From the NCBI GenBank assembly GCA_022818135.1, contig JAFMSR010000015.1:26162553-26226552 (forward strand): a stretch of 64,000 nt of DNA, read 5' to 3'. The position numbers were made by a program, and so were the translations under genes. Under the pieces are notes generated by a model that worked only from the letters and a program-made list of their open reading frames with translations, was not told where the DNA came from and did no database searches. Source of the stretch: Saxidomus purpurata. Lineage: Eukaryota > Mollusca > Bivalvia > Venerida > Veneridae. Below, piece after piece: positions 1-11,219 of the stretch (position 1 is its first letter; every line of letters starts with the position of its first letter).

Positions 1-830
1 AGCTTCGAATTCCCGTTTAATTCATACATATGTTGTGCTCATTTTCAAAATCATTGTTTATTTTGTATATTACTAAATGAAATAAATAGAATAATTGTTA
101 GTTTCGGTGTAATGTGTCGTTATAATTTCAACGCGTGGGCACCAAAAGTGATAATTTTACGCGTGGAGCAGCTACGAGTGAAAATAACTACTTGCGGAGT
201 TCACAAGTAATCAGAAAGTAAAGCACATGTAACGCCAAAAAAGAAGCTACAAACATAACATTTCAATGGCTATATAGCACAATTGATGCCAAAAATAGCA
301 TCGTTATCGTTTATTTGACAGTATTTCTTTCGCTCGGAATACTTCTTGAAGTTGAAGAAGTTGCCAGCATCACATTTCAGTGTTTGTATGTACAGCAATA
401 TAATATAGAAATACATCAGAATAACACATGACTTATAAGTACATAAAATTTATATATATGAATGAAGCTAATGAAAATTTAGGAAGCATAATAGTTCTGG
501 CTTTGAAGACGGTAAGTAAACAATGTTTTGAATGATTCTACTATCTTCTAGCGAAGACGTTTTTTCAGAATATTAAACTGACACTGATCTTCTATGAATG
601 TAGTCGAGGTTGACATATTTACATACTTTAAAGCCATTTTAAGTATAAAATAGTATTAAACCAAAGTGCGTACTTGTGTCAACAAATTCAAGACACCAAT
701 AAATATATGAAAAGTGCAGTACTTTACCCGCCCCCCCTTTCCCCCCAATCTCAGCCCAGCTATCAAACCCCAATAGAATCCACACGCTCGTCTGCATGCG
801 AGTTACAACAATAAAGCAGGAAACAGATTT
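1..830. other. AT-rich stretch without a gene
   Basis: No supported ORF, RNA or repeat boundary is seen. A C-rich run lies at about 728-746. A splice-donor-like word (ACGGTAAGTA) occurs near 509 but has no coding context. Confidence 0.6.
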
Positions 831-831
831 A

Positions 832-1080
832 AGTAGGAGTTCCAGACATTTAACCCGCTATTCACGGCATCTAAACCGTTTATCTGCTTTCCCAAGAATA
901 CATATCTGATTTCATACCAGAACGATGAAAATGTGTAAATATTATCTCTCTGTCTCTGGGAAATTCACAAATTATTATTTGTGGGCTTAATTCACAGTTG
1001 TTTCAATGTAAACATACAAACATTTCAATGAAGTAAAGACATTCTTGAAAACTGAACATATGTTTCTGAGTCTTGATTTA
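832..1080 (+). pseudogene. Segment H1, decayed coding-like paralog of H3
   Basis: I do not recognise a family. The stretch is a diverged copy of 6935-7185. Translating from 899 to the stop at 1034-1036 gives a peptide containing SDFIPER, an in-frame TGA, then KCVNII and HTNISMK. H3 has SDFIPDR, QCENIII and HTNIQVN at matching places. Length differences between the copies are multiples of three in this part, and D/E, I/V and K/Q type swaps dominate, which suggests past protein coding. An upstream piece (TRYSRHLN) matches H3 (TRYSWHIN) in another frame, so H1 also carries a frameshift. It lies 0.45 kb before segment F1 on the same strand. It could instead be a non-coding duplication. Non-functional as it stands. 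Confidence 0.4.
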
Positions 1081-1533
1081 TCTTAGCCATAATAAGTTGG
1101 CAAGTTAAATGTATCATTGGATTGCCTGGGGCTTTGAATTTTAAGGGAAAGAATACATCAAACTTTAAGACATATAATATTCTTCGTTTTAGTAAATTGA
1201 TCCGCAAGTGTTATCAAATTAAATCAAAATGTTCATCTTGAAAAGCCATTAAAAAGCAACGAATACTGTAACAGTAGAAAAAGTATTGACTCGTGAAAAA
1301 ATCATTGACATTTTAAGTTCGAAGCATTAATTGTAAATTGTTCAACACTTTGTCTTCTTCGTTTTAGGTCGTCATTAATAGCAGAACAAAAATCCGTGCT
1401 ATGTCGACATAAATTTGAACATCGAGAATTGTATTGATGTTATGCGCAATCCAGACGCTTCAAATTTCTAACAGATATACAGCTGTACACATAAGCACAC
1501 TGAAAACAGTAACATTAACGAATCTATTTCCAG
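1081..1533. other. AT-rich stretch between H1 and F1
   Basis: No gene or repeat recognised. The last bases (CTATTTCCAG at 1524-1533) look like a 3' splice site for the segment that follows. Confidence 0.5.
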
Positions 1534-1644
1534 GCAAATCATGTCTTCTCTCTTTGAATGTCTTAAGCAATGTAGGCAATTTGACACAAGTAGCAATTTT
1601 AACCACACTTATGGCGTCAAACTACAAACTTTTGAATAAAGTAC
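1534..1644 (+). pseudogene. Segment F1, exon-like paralog (best splice signals)
   Basis: This copy has a pyrimidine-rich tract ending in CAG before it and GTAAGA directly after it, giving a 111-nt open exon-like unit with phase 1 at both ends. Its frame (inside a longer open frame 1434-1739) reads KSCLLSLN, then VAILTTL, then YKLLNKV. F2 (9541-9654) reads CLLSF, VTCVVIL and ALNQS in the corresponding frame, and F3 near 18.28 kb reads CLLSY and VTCAVIL. F1 and F2 differ in length by 3 nt. Symmetric phase-1 exons are common in extracellular modules, but the family is not recognised here. No neighbouring exon can be joined with confidence. A non-coding repeat is the alternative. Confidence 0.35.
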
Positions 1645-1739
1645 GTAAGAAACTAGATAGGAATGTTACGATGCAAAGTACTGGTTTTGGAAAGTTTGGG
1701 TTTCTACTTTCACGATATAGTATCGTTCATTTCTGTTAA

Positions 1740-3084
1740 CATAATACCATGATCTTGACTCTTCCAATATTGACACAAAGACAATGTATCCTTCAAACAA
1801 AGACATAGAATACCTGACAGTTACTGTTTGTTTATCCACCAATGACACTGTATTTGTAAGTACATTGTATAAGTGAAAATGGATATTATTTGAAATGAGC
1901 TCCTTTCTATGGCTTATTCGCATAATTAAGGATAAAGCAAAAGTGACGTTATAAACAGAAAGGTACATGAACGTTTACAATAATTGTATATAAAAAGGTG
2001 AATATTGCGTGCAAGGACAGATTTAATCCTTACATTGACCATTGAATTAATGCAATAATATTTTACTACTTAGACAATACAAATTCATACATGAATAATC
2101 TGCACAACCTGACTGTATAAATATTTTCCTAATATTTATATAATACACTAGAAGTCCTTTTGCCAATAAGAAACGGTATACATATCTACCTTCAGTTACA
2201 CTACGTTACGTATTACAGTAGACGGGAAACGAAAATCAAGATATCATAAAAAGCTTTTGCTGTCTGTCACTCACATGGTAAATAACCCCAATAGTTATTA
2301 TAAAATTTGCATTTTAACACTAAAACGATTCAAAATGATAAGCTATTATGCGATCAGCATCAACAGCGATATAAACTAGCAAACCGACAATAAAATGCCG
2401 CTGAGCTCATCACAATCAGGCTTAGAGACACACGCTCATTGCTCCCATTCTGGTACAGCTTTGCTTATGCATGATGATAGAAAAATCAAACACCATGTTG
2501 CCATTTGATATAATCAGGTGAAGTTTTTCTTTATATTTCTCTAATACGAATAATTTAAGCGCTATATATGAAGTAATATTTAGCTAAATTTTAGTATTAT
2601 AACCTTCGAAACAGAACTTAAAGGATCATTCTTCAAAACCTACATATGGTTCAGATTTCAGTGAATCGCTAAAAAATCAGATGCCGCTAAAACTTCCTTA
2701 TTCTGAGAGCTTTGCTTACCCTTTTATTTCACATGCACATTTTGATTACGTTTCAAATGCTATTTCACAATGTTGATCTTTCTGCTATTCAAATATTCAG
2801 ATTGCAGAATAATGTTTACAAAAGGTTCTATTTCATGTTTCTCAATTCGTTATATTCTACATTGTTTGATAGAAAACCAGTTGAAAGAATTGAAATCAAA
2901 ATTATACATGATACAATTATTGAATCATTATAATAAGCATTTACAAAAAGGCACTTAACTATTACATTTCTTTTGTAAGAGGACATTGTACCTGATGTAA
3001 TTCAATTTTAATACTGAGACTATGGATCAAAATTGATAGACCATTCGTACATTACTGTGTGTGGGTAAGAAAGATAAAAAAAAT
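1740..3084. other. AT-rich stretch without a gene
   Basis: Only short chance ORFs (for example around 2712-2958) in AT-rich sequence. No repeat or RNA gene recognised. Confidence 0.6.
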
Positions 3085-3190
3085 GATTTAAGTCGGAGTT
3101 CCAGACGTCTGACATTGGTACATTGTACATCTGCTGCATTTGCACATATACAATTGGTACATATCATCTTTCACACTTATTCTGAGCTCC
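3085..3190 (+). repeat. Segment H2, short weak copy of H
   Basis: The words GGAGTTCCAGAC and CTGCTG...TTTG occur in the same order as at the start of H1 and H3. The similarity fades after about 100 bp and no coding frame is preserved. Confidence 0.3.
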
Positions 3191-3398
3191 ATTGACTTTG
3201 TAAATATATACTTTTTCTCGAGAAAAATAAATTATCTTTATTCTAACAATATCTGAAAATATCTGAAGATACGCAATAATTTAATTACATCTTTGTAAAT
3301 GGCATCGTATCTGTAAAGGCAAGCATCTAATACAGCTTTTTAACTAAAACATCAGTGTTTATGCTACATGTAATGTGACATAAGATTGGTTTTTTGGC

Positions 3399-3419
3399 GC
3401 CGCCGATGACGTCGGCGGC
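3399..3419. other. GC-rich perfect hairpin in AT-rich DNA
   Basis: GCCGCCGA and TCGGCGGC form an 8-bp perfect stem around the 5-nt loop TGACG. The centre also reads GATGACGTC, close to a CRE half-palindrome. It stands out sharply from the AT-rich surroundings and lies 270 bp before a tRNA-like sequence. No function can be assigned. Confidence 0.5.
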
Positions 3420-3689
3420 CTATTATGGAATAGTTTTTCCGGAAGTACATGCTAGGAGCGGTTATTAGAATGCGAAGAAAAATGGTTTTAACTGTATGCT
3501 AAAATAATACGAAATAGACATTAAAATATTGATTATACACATTTCCTTCGTTAAAACGTAATTGTTTAACTGTAATGTTCCTTTTCATATCTTTTATAAA
3601 AAATACGAAAACGTAAAACAACTTCTCCCTTATCGGTTTTGCAAAATTATAATATCAGCTTATTTTTTACCATATGCTTTAAAGTCAGT

Positions 3690-3766
3690 CTCCGTGTGTG
3701 GTGTAGTGGGTAAGCTGATGACCGCCTAATTTTACGAGTGGAGTTCAAATCCCGGTCAAACCCAAT
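3690..3766 (+). repeat. tRNA-derived sequence (SINE head or tRNA pseudogene)
   Basis: An A-box-like word (TGGTGTAGTGGGTAAGC) is followed about 30 nt later by a B-box-like word (GAGTTCAAATCCC). The T-stem and acceptor stem do not pair well, so a working tRNA is unlikely. No clear SINE body follows. Confidence 0.4.
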
Positions 3767-3779
3767 TTTTTAAAATAAT

Positions 3780-4089
3780 TTTTCTTCCGTTTTTTTTTCA
3801 GCTTTAAAACCACCATGATTTTAAATGTTTTCTGCAAATATTCATAAAATTTTTCATTCAAATCAAACTAATAATGATTGCTTATCAAAAAGCTAATTTT
3901 AGCTATTTAACGCCACACATGTACAAAACTCTTTTCGGCGCCCTTTGATGCTTTGCATTAAAAACGTTCCCCAATAGTACCTTAACAGCTTGAACACGTT
4001 CTGTTTCAAATAGACGGCACAGTAGTAGGAGGAAAACAACTTCATTACCATATATTACATGTATTTTATTCCTACATTGCATTTGCTTG
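3780..4089. other. AT-rich stretch without a gene
   Basis: Nothing supported beyond chance ORFs. Confidence 0.5.
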
Positions 4090-4255
4090 AAAACAGAGAC
4101 GCCAGTGGAAATTGCATATAAATCGAACATCCTTTTACGAATTCCTGGTTTCTAGAGGATATCAGACAAAGAGAGCACCATGATTTATAATTTAATATGA
4201 ACATCTGGTATAAATAAAATGATAAATCGTTGGTATAGGGTAGTAACATAAATCA
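4090..4255 (+). pseudogene. Segment G1, decayed coding-like paralog of G2
   Basis: G1 is a copy of 17325-17492. In one + frame (4162 to the stop at 4249-4251) it reads SDKESTMIYN and, after an in-frame TGA, SGINKMINRWYR. G2 reads PDRDSSMIYN and GINKMINRW at the same places. The changes are K/R, E/D, T/S and synonymous third-base changes, which is the pattern of past coding constraint. The 27-bp core with GATAAATCGTTGGTA is almost identical in both copies. An AATAAA word inside the core could alternatively mark a 3' UTR. The segment is followed 0.55 kb later by M1 and then F5, the same order as G2-M2-F3. Family unknown. Confidence 0.4.
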
Positions 4256-4324
4256 ACGTAAAGTAACCTTACTTGTAAAGTACAAAATGTTCATACTTAG
4301 CTTTCCGACAATTCTTATACACCT

Positions 4325-4425
4325 GTGTCGGCGCTGGTCCCTGAAAAGTGTTCCGACGACGGGATGCTTATGATAGGAATTCTCGGCTCGTAGGTGAGGT
4401 GTCAGTGTCCTCCCCTGATATCACT
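4325..4425. other. GC-richer patch, unclassified
   Basis: A ~100-bp patch (GTCGGCGCTGGTCC at its start) with clearly higher GC than its flanks. It has no ORF, no box A/B pair and no second copy in this window. Confidence 0.3.
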
Positions 4426-4802
4426 TTTTGTTACTTTCAAATGTATTTTGTTATATCCTGAGTATGGTTTTAGGTTTAAATTTCTTATCATTTTCCAGTG
4501 ATTTGATAGGAACAGGTATGAATTATTTGGGCTATTTTATAAAATCTGTTTTCGCTGTGTTTGCGACAGCTAAAGCTTAATAATTCAACTTAATGTGTTT
4601 CATGATGTGAGTAAGTAAATGTATGCAGTCATCTTATTTTGATAGTGATTGTGAAGCTTAGATGTTAGGATTTTTTTAACAAATACACAATTATAACAAA
4701 GTACAAGGAATAATGTAATCTTGCTCTCGTTTAATATTTTATAATCCTGAATAATGATATCTTAAAACGTGTCTTGAGAACTTGGAGACATTATAACGTT
4801 GA

Positions 4803-5054
4803 TACATCAATATGGAAAATGAATTGCTGAAGCAAGTAATTCATCTCCAAGAGGGAAGATATTTATTGCTGCAACATAAAACTCATTGATGCATACTTGT
4901 GGAAAATAAGATTTTGGAATTTCTAACATATGTCCACATATTTTATCGACTACGCATGGGCATTTACTATAAGGCTTTAGCATGGACATCGAGAAAATAT
5001 GTCTGGAACTTTGATTTTAACTACGAATTGACAACAAGCAAGCTTAGGGTTTGA
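4803..5054 (+). pseudogene. Segment M1, coding-like frame with one internal TGA
   Basis: After an upstream TGA at 4800-4802 the + frame stays open for 28 codons, meets one TGA at 4887-4889, then stays open for 54 more codons to TGA 5052-5054. The first part reads INMENELLKQVI then HLQEGRYLLLQ, a heptad-like coiled-coil-type stretch. M2 at 17709-17798 reads INTEHELEKQVI then FLQQLKYL, with matching codons mostly differing at the third base. The second part is hydrophobic and aromatic (ILEFLTYVHIFYRL) and runs into F5 at its 3' end. Only one stop interrupts 82 sense codons. I read it as a recent pseudogene piece of an unrecognised gene; chance openness cannot be excluded. Confidence 0.4.
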
Positions 5055-5082
5055 ATCAACTACATAAACAGCATGTTTTGAT
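5030..5082 (+). repeat. Segment F5, 3' part of the F repeat
   Basis: AAGCTTAGGGTTTGAATCAA corresponds to AAGCTATAGGGCTTTGAATC in F2 and AAGCTATGGGGCTTTGAATC in F4. The position where F1 and F2 have GTAAGA/GTAAAG is ATAAAC here, so the donor-like site is lost. Confidence 0.45.
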
Positions 5083-5089
5083 AATTAAG

Positions 5090-5197
5090 AAATAATCTAT
5101 GGCTTGGAGTGCTTTGCCCGAGTGAATTATTACGCAGGCACATTACCGACGGGAAATGCTTCAATTTCGATAAAGCACTCCAAGACATAGATTATTT
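5090..5197. mobile_element. Short foldback element (108 bp)
   Basis: AAATAATCTATGGCTTGGAG... at the left end and ...CTCCAAGACATAGATTATTT at the right end are inverted repeats of about 26 bp with one mismatch, enclosing roughly 55 bp. It is probably a MITE remnant or foldback sequence. No clear target duplication. Confidence 0.5.
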
Positions 5198-5199
5198 CG

Positions 5200-6934
5200 A
5201 TTCTTAGAAGCCGATTTTTTGAAAACTATCGTAACTACTACGGACCTTTTTTCAGTTCGGCGGTAATGTGTAAAACAGCATAAATAGTAGCTGTTGGAAT
5301 TCACTCCCCTATTCGGGCAACCATTCAAGATATCAAACATAACTATATTATACAAACTTATTTTAGTTTAATCATCTAATACATAAAATATAAAAAGAAA
5401 TACCTGACTGACATTATGCAGAAGACGTCAGATTCAGAACCTAACAAAGCAGCCAGTCGATTTAAATGCGTACCGTTAATTTGAACTGTACAACGTTTTA
5501 ACGTGGAGTAATGACGTCAGTGTGATGACGTAAATGTTTTCATTCATAGTTTTGTCTCCCGGAATCAAAACATTGTATGACTGTTAATCCTGAATGTCTT
5601 GGCCTTTTTTAAGGAAAACAAGGTGAGGTAATTCTAAGGCTTACTTGACGCAATCAAAAATAATATTTAGGTTCTTAAACAAATCTTTTTCATGCGACTG
5701 ATGTATTTATACTGATATTATTTCCATTTCTATATTTTATTTTTGCGCGGGAGTAAATTAGAAAAGTCGGAAGGAGCTACTTCCATGTCCGAAACTCCGC
5801 CTACTTTTCCGAGTGCTTTAATCATATTAATGCACTCAAATTGACTATAGAAATATACCGTAGGCATATAAGAATCAAATATAAAGAATGTTGGTGACAG
5901 ATGTTTCCTTTATAAATCAAAATCATTGTTACTGGAAATTATATGGTTAATGTTTGCTTCTTAATGTACTATTCATGAACAGTGCACGATATATGCAATT
6001 TACGTGTATCTTAACACTTTAAAAGTCTTAACTTGAATACTTCAGGAAAATGTAAACGTAGGAATGATACGAACTACATGTACATAACCCTACTTTTTGT
6101 AATTACTGTAACATGGCTTCATTTTGTAGTATGGATGCATAGGGCCTTTTCTGGAATATCTTCTATGAATTGTTTATTTCTAAATAAGTCGGTAATCATT
6201 TCAGGATTTAATATAAATAAAATACGCAAAAAGCCAATTCATAGATACAGCTTCATCAAAATTATAGCAAACGGAACTCTCTTGTGCACAACCTTTCAAA
6301 AATATAAGTTTATAGCCTGGGGAAATTGCTTGTTATAGTTGTTTTTAAACAAATTTGAAGGTATTGAAAGGTCTCTTCAGTGTAAATACATGTATGCATT
6401 TATTTTATAGTAATAATATATTCACAGGATTATGTCGACATTAAGGACATTGTTAATTAAAGGTTCTGAAAACATCTATTTTCAATTTACTGTAAACTAT
6501 ATTTTATTCATATAATTTCAATTATTAGCATGTACAATAGCACAGAAGATTGAGTTTATTTGTAAACCATATCGTACAAACTTTACCTTTTCTTATCTAA
6601 TTCGTGTGCAATTTCCTTAAACATTAATGTATTCAAAGCGATTCACATTTGTTGCATTGCTATTGAAAAATGTCTATATTTTTTTGCACCATTGAATAAG
6701 CCTAACACACTCACGAATTCCTTGACTAAATCGAACCAAGCAGGTAACGTTATCAATGAAGACCTATAAGACTATATTGAGATAGCTAATGAATAAGTAC
6801 GTTAATCTATTCACAGTATTTGTATTATTGTTCATTTGCGTTATAATTAGTGAAAACTAATAAAAAGATAAAACTATTGAAAGTATGCCTGGTTTGCAGA
6901 TCTATATGCATGCTACAAAACAGAAAAACAGTTC
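5200..6934. other. AT-rich stretch without a gene
   Basis: Holds an imperfect inverted repeat at about 5760-5810 (GAAAAGTCGGAAGGAG against CTCCGCCTACTTTTC). An ORF at 6033-6338 is unrecognised, and its length is unremarkable for AT-rich DNA. Confidence 0.5.
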
Positions 6935-7185
6935 TATACGGGAGTTCCAGATTATATAAACCCGTTATTCATGGCATATAAACACTTTAGCTGCTTTCCA
7001 ACACTTCATGTCTGATTTCATACCAGACAGATTTCAATGTGAAAACATCATTATCTCCACATCTCTTGGATATTTACAAGTTTATTATTCGATTGATTTC
7101 TGCTCAATTGTTTCTCATACAAACATTCAAGTAAATTAAGAAATTTGTTATTTCTAAACAACATATGTTTCTATGTCTGGAATTA
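6935..7185 (+). pseudogene. Segment H3, coding-like paralog of H1
   Basis: One + frame is open from about 6957 to TAA 7137-7139. It contains TRYSWHINTLAAF, SDFIPDRFQCENIII, SLGYLQVYYSIDFC and SHTNIQVN. H1 repeats TRYS, SDFIP, NII, SLG, Q and HTNI in order. Two Cys and several hydrophobic beta-like stretches are visible, and I do not recognise the domain. No start codon context or convincing splice sites were found, so it is treated as an exon relic. It precedes G3 and F2 by 2.2-2.6 kb, as H1 precedes F1. Confidence 0.4.
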
Positions 7186-9139
7186 TATTAGTACCCTCAA
7201 TATATCCTAGAAATATGGGTTTAAATAATATATTACGGGCTTAGCGGTATGTCTTTGCATATTGAGGTTCACTATTTTTGATGTCGATTATGGTAAAAAT
7301 CAAATGTAAATGGACATAATAACTTCAAGGAATATGACGCTGATGATATAACTGGCAGAATCACAATTTGATTATATACCCACTTTACGTCTGACAACAC
7401 CACGGAATGCGGTATGTGTGTTTTGTATTTGTAGATTTTTTAATCAACCGTTACATTCACAAATACAAATGGTAAAGCTTCATTACTCGTTTATAAAAAA
7501 TGTTAATCGTATCAACTTCACATTACCATTTATCAATTTCTTACAGCGTGAAAAGTCGTAAAAACGATCAATAGATAAAGTCTTTGACTGCTGAGGTCAT
7601 GTCCGTGTTTTGTGAACTTTTAGCCTTGTACATGCACACTGCTGTTTGTAAAAAGTTCAATGTTCTAGCTTTTTACCAGGTTGGTTTTCACTCGTATCGA
7701 GAACAAAAAAGTTTCGATTCTTGTGGAATTCGTGTCAGTGTCTTGGAATGTATAAAATATTATTTAGAATCTTTACAATAGTATTTATAAAATATTGCAT
7801 AATGTACGATGTACATTAGATTATAAAGTATATAATGTATCTATATATGTATCTATAAATATATTGCCCTATGATACGACATCTAATTAATGTAGTTTGG
7901 ACAACATGAGTGGCTTGTGTTAAGTTTTTGGTAGAAGTGCATAACCTTTATCATGCATTGTAACAACACTGAAACTGTCGGCGCTCGAGGCCGGTTAGCT
8001 ATACTTCCATTCGGTATACATATGTATAGTATCTTCTTGCATACATGTAATTAAGCTAAGTCACACACAATTTTCCGCTTCACTGTCCTGAAGGTTTACG
8101 GAACCATCACAGGAAATGAAACCTGTAAATTGACAAAGTTTAATCAGTCACACGATATCTATATTCAAGGACAGAACTAAGTTGAACCGATGCTATAATC
8201 TGAAATAAGAAAGACTGATTGAAATAAAAAAACACACGCTGCTGTCTAAGCATGTCTTTGAGTTATATTTCTATATCTGTAATGTACCCCTGTACCCCAT
8301 TGTATGCATCCTGTAGGGTGTAATGTATATATCAACATGTAAATTGCTATTATAGTAATATTTAATTCTTTAATACATTGTAAATTTAAAAAAGGAAGGT
8401 TATCTATAAATTATCTGATACATTTGAAGAAGCAAACATTAAACATTCTTTCTTTAAGGACGGTAGTTAATCATGCTGAGCAGGATTATTCTTAAGCACG
8501 GAAGGGACCAATACCTTCCCTTAAGACCCATTACAACCCATTTAACTGTGTATTCGCACGGGTTCTTTTTAAACTCAAAACACAATGATAACTATATTTT
8601 AGACCCGCTACAGGTCACATTAACGTTAATTAGAACATGTACGAAACCCTGGAAAGCTAAAGTACTTAACACTTTTGCCGATTCCATATATGTACAATGT
8701 ATTACGTTTTCCTATCTTCGACACTAACAAATACACGTCCTGAAGAAGCTTTCAGTTTCAACTACAAAAACTACCCTAAGGTTTTTGGGTTTTAAAATGA
8801 TATTAATTCAGTCTTCCGCTTCTGTCAAAGTTTATCGGTCTCTATCTAGCGATATTGTACCGATAGAATGTATTGTAATCCGAAACATTGTCCATAAACT
8901 GTTAGTTTGTAAAGGTTTAAACAATCATCTTAAAAGCAGTCTTACATTCACGTTTTCAAACAAAAGCTTCAAACATATATAATATGTAACAATAATAATG
9001 TAATAGCAAGTCTTACATTTGGAAAGAGTATTTTCGCAAACAGATTTTTAAAAACGACAGGCAGCTTTTGCATGTTTTCATGCATAATTAGAAGAAAAGC
9101 AACCTCCATACAACGCATAGAAAGAGTAAGATTTGCTGG
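7186..9139. other. Gene-free stretch with two unrecognised ORFs
   Basis: ORFs at 8473-8727 and 8785-8982 (+) lie end to end and are slightly richer in GC than their flanks. Neither shows a domain, signal peptide or splice context that I recognise, and no second copy was found in the window. The rest is plain AT-rich DNA. Confidence 0.45.
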
Positions 9140-9255
9140 AAATTATTGAGACGCCATTGACAATTACATATTAATTGAAACATCCTCTTACGCAGGCCTG
9201 ATTTCAAGAGAATAGGATATTCAGTATCGTTCCAATAATTTTCCAGACATTGAAT
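9140..9255 (+). pseudogene. Segment G3, partial G copy
   Basis: GAGACGCCATTGACAATTAC matches the 5' part of G1 (GAGACGCCAGTGGAAATTGC) and G2 (AGGCCATTGAAAATTGC). In one frame it reads AIDNYILIETSSYAGLISRE before a TAG. The conserved 3' core of G1/G2 is missing. Same strand and order as the other units (G before F). Confidence 0.3.
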
Positions 9256-9466
9256 TTCTTACGAGCGTATCGTCAAGTAGATATGTCAAGGTCGTATTGG
9301 CCATAACATATAAAAGAGCAGAACAAGTATCTTTTTGTCGAGTATACCTTTTTCCAACGCAACAGTCAGCTACGAGTATATAATACCATCTGTTCTATGG
9401 GGAAGTGTAATTTCTGATTAAAATCTATATAGTTAATGAAAGAAAACAAAACGTTATCCTAGTACA

Positions 9467-9654
9467 GAATTACATATCTGTCGTTTCCTAAGCTGTTCTA
9501 CAAGATATATACTATAACGTGATATCGAATCTCTTTCCAGACAAATAATGCCTTCTATCTTTTACGTCTGAAAACGATGTCAGCCATGTGACATGTGTTG
9601 TAATTTTACCGGGATTATGGCGGCATCAAAGCTATAGGGCTTTGAATCAATCAC
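9467..9654 (+). pseudogene. Segment F2, exon-like paralog
   Basis: CTCTTTCCAG at 9531-9540 is a good acceptor-like sequence, and GTAAAG follows at 9655. The 114 nt between have phase 1 at both ends. The frame reads K-stop-CLLSF, NDVSHVTCVVIL, LWRHQSYRALNQS. F3 shares the early stop and CLLS, VSYVTCAVIL and WR. F4 (about 40.64 kb) shares ATTATGGCGGCA and GGGGCTTTGAATCAAT, plus the upstream word GAATTACATATCTGTCGTTT. The early TAA shared by F2 and F3 means this copy cannot be translated through in that frame. Two Cys about 15 residues apart suggest a secreted or extracellular piece, family unknown. Confidence 0.35.
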
Positions 9655-10135
9655 GTAAAGAACATGTCGGTGAGAATTGTTCTGTTTATGATACAAAGTT
9701 CTGTTTTTGAACAAGAATTTGCTGTAAAATTCGTCATCACAAAATTAAATTCAGGATGGTTCCGAGTTACATAATATTCTTTACTACACGTAAATATAAG
9801 CATACATGGGAATTCCTTTAACAATGCTTCTGTTGTCTGTATCAACATGAAGAACCTTTGTCCGAAGTAACGTTGTTACCCGATATCTATTTCCAGTGCA
9901 CAGTCCTGGAACTGTTAGTCTGCTTTCGGATTTTCCATTGTAGAAACAGAGGCTAGTTTTAACACTACCATGAGCTGTCTTCTAGAAACCTATTTAGAGT
10001 CAATGACATGTAAATTCTTCTGCAGTGAATTCATTCCTATGGAGGATATTCTGACATCACAAATGGTGTTGCCGACATCCAAGTAAATATACAACTGTCA
10101 CCGTTCAAATTCGCTCACGGTTTAGGAACATATAA

Positions 10136-10203
10136 CAGTCCGGGTAGCAGAGCAGTATGCCTGTAAGCGATGAGTCCCGAGTTCAAGTCTGGGTCATGTT
10201 GAA
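10136..10203 (+). repeat. tRNA-derived sequence (SINE head or pseudogene)
   Basis: Box-A-like GGGTAGCAGAGCAGT and box-B-like GAGTTCAAGTCTG are spaced as in tRNA. The T-arm can pair (CCCG with TGGG, with a wobble) but the acceptor stem is not convincing. No SINE body recognised downstream. Confidence 0.4.
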
Positions 10204-11219
10204 CATTTGATTTGACTTTGAAGCAAATTTCAGAAAAGTCCGTACATGAGAGCATTTATATTAGCTTGTATTTTTCGATGAGACCTCCATGTTGAACATT
10301 CGTTTCGCTCTAAGATACATGTATATAGTAATTGAGGTTCGTACATGTATCAAGAAGAGATAAGGCTCGTCTTGAGAAAGGGACCTGTCTCAGTAAAGCT
10401 TAGACTTAATTGATTATTTATCAAGAATAAATAAACAACACTATTATGTTTTGACGTTTAAGGCATTAATACATTTGTAACCTACTTATCGGACTTTCAA
10501 GTGGTACATGTATTTAGCTTGCGATTCTTGGTTGCCCTGTAATCAGTATGTTGATTTATTTCGATGAGTTTATTCATTTCGGTTTCATGTGTGGGAGATA
10601 TAGTATCGTGCTTATGGTAATGCATCTTTCAAATCCTTAACATTATAGTGAGATTGTAACATGCCATTTATTTTATGTTAAGTGTGATACTAGGTAACAG
10701 TTTTAAATATTTGGTAATGCGTAAACGTTCAGCACATAATCATAAAAAAGTAAACTACCAACTAGGTCGGGCTGCTCCACAGAATCGCCCAATAGTGTTT
10801 TAATTTGAGTGTTTGCCGACAGAGACTAAAGCATTTATAATCGGGACCGTAACTCAAACACGACCGGAGAAAAAAGGCTGCATTCTAGACAGGGAATAAA
10901 ATAGAGGAGATATTCAGAGGATAACAGACACATTTCCTTTTCTTTAAAATTGGTATAAGACCTATGTTTATTGTTATATGTCTGGAAATAAACTTATTTA
11001 GCAGCTTAAATTGCCACGTTATGCATAGTGTGATGTGCGATTTGCTATTTTTCTTTTTTTCTTGAAGATTTTTTAAAAGGATTAACGTCAATTCAATCCA
11101 TTGTCTTAATATCTTAATAGGAACAGTATAGATGAGCGGACTATTTTAAACTCATGCTTTGCTGAAATTGAAAGACTGGTTCTACATTAACAAACGTTAA
11201 GTATATGTAATCCCGGTTG
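10204..11219. other. AT-rich stretch without a gene
   Basis: Nothing supported. An ORF on the minus strand at 10885-11091 looks like chance. Confidence 0.55.

Noticed and set aside
8473..8982. Adjacent + strand ORFs as a two-exon gene
   Set aside because: No homologous copy, no splice signals linking them and no recognisable motif.
3690..10203. Two possible tRNA genes (3690 and 10136)
   Set aside because: Box A and B are recognisable but the acceptor and T stems do not pair well, so functional tRNA is not supported.
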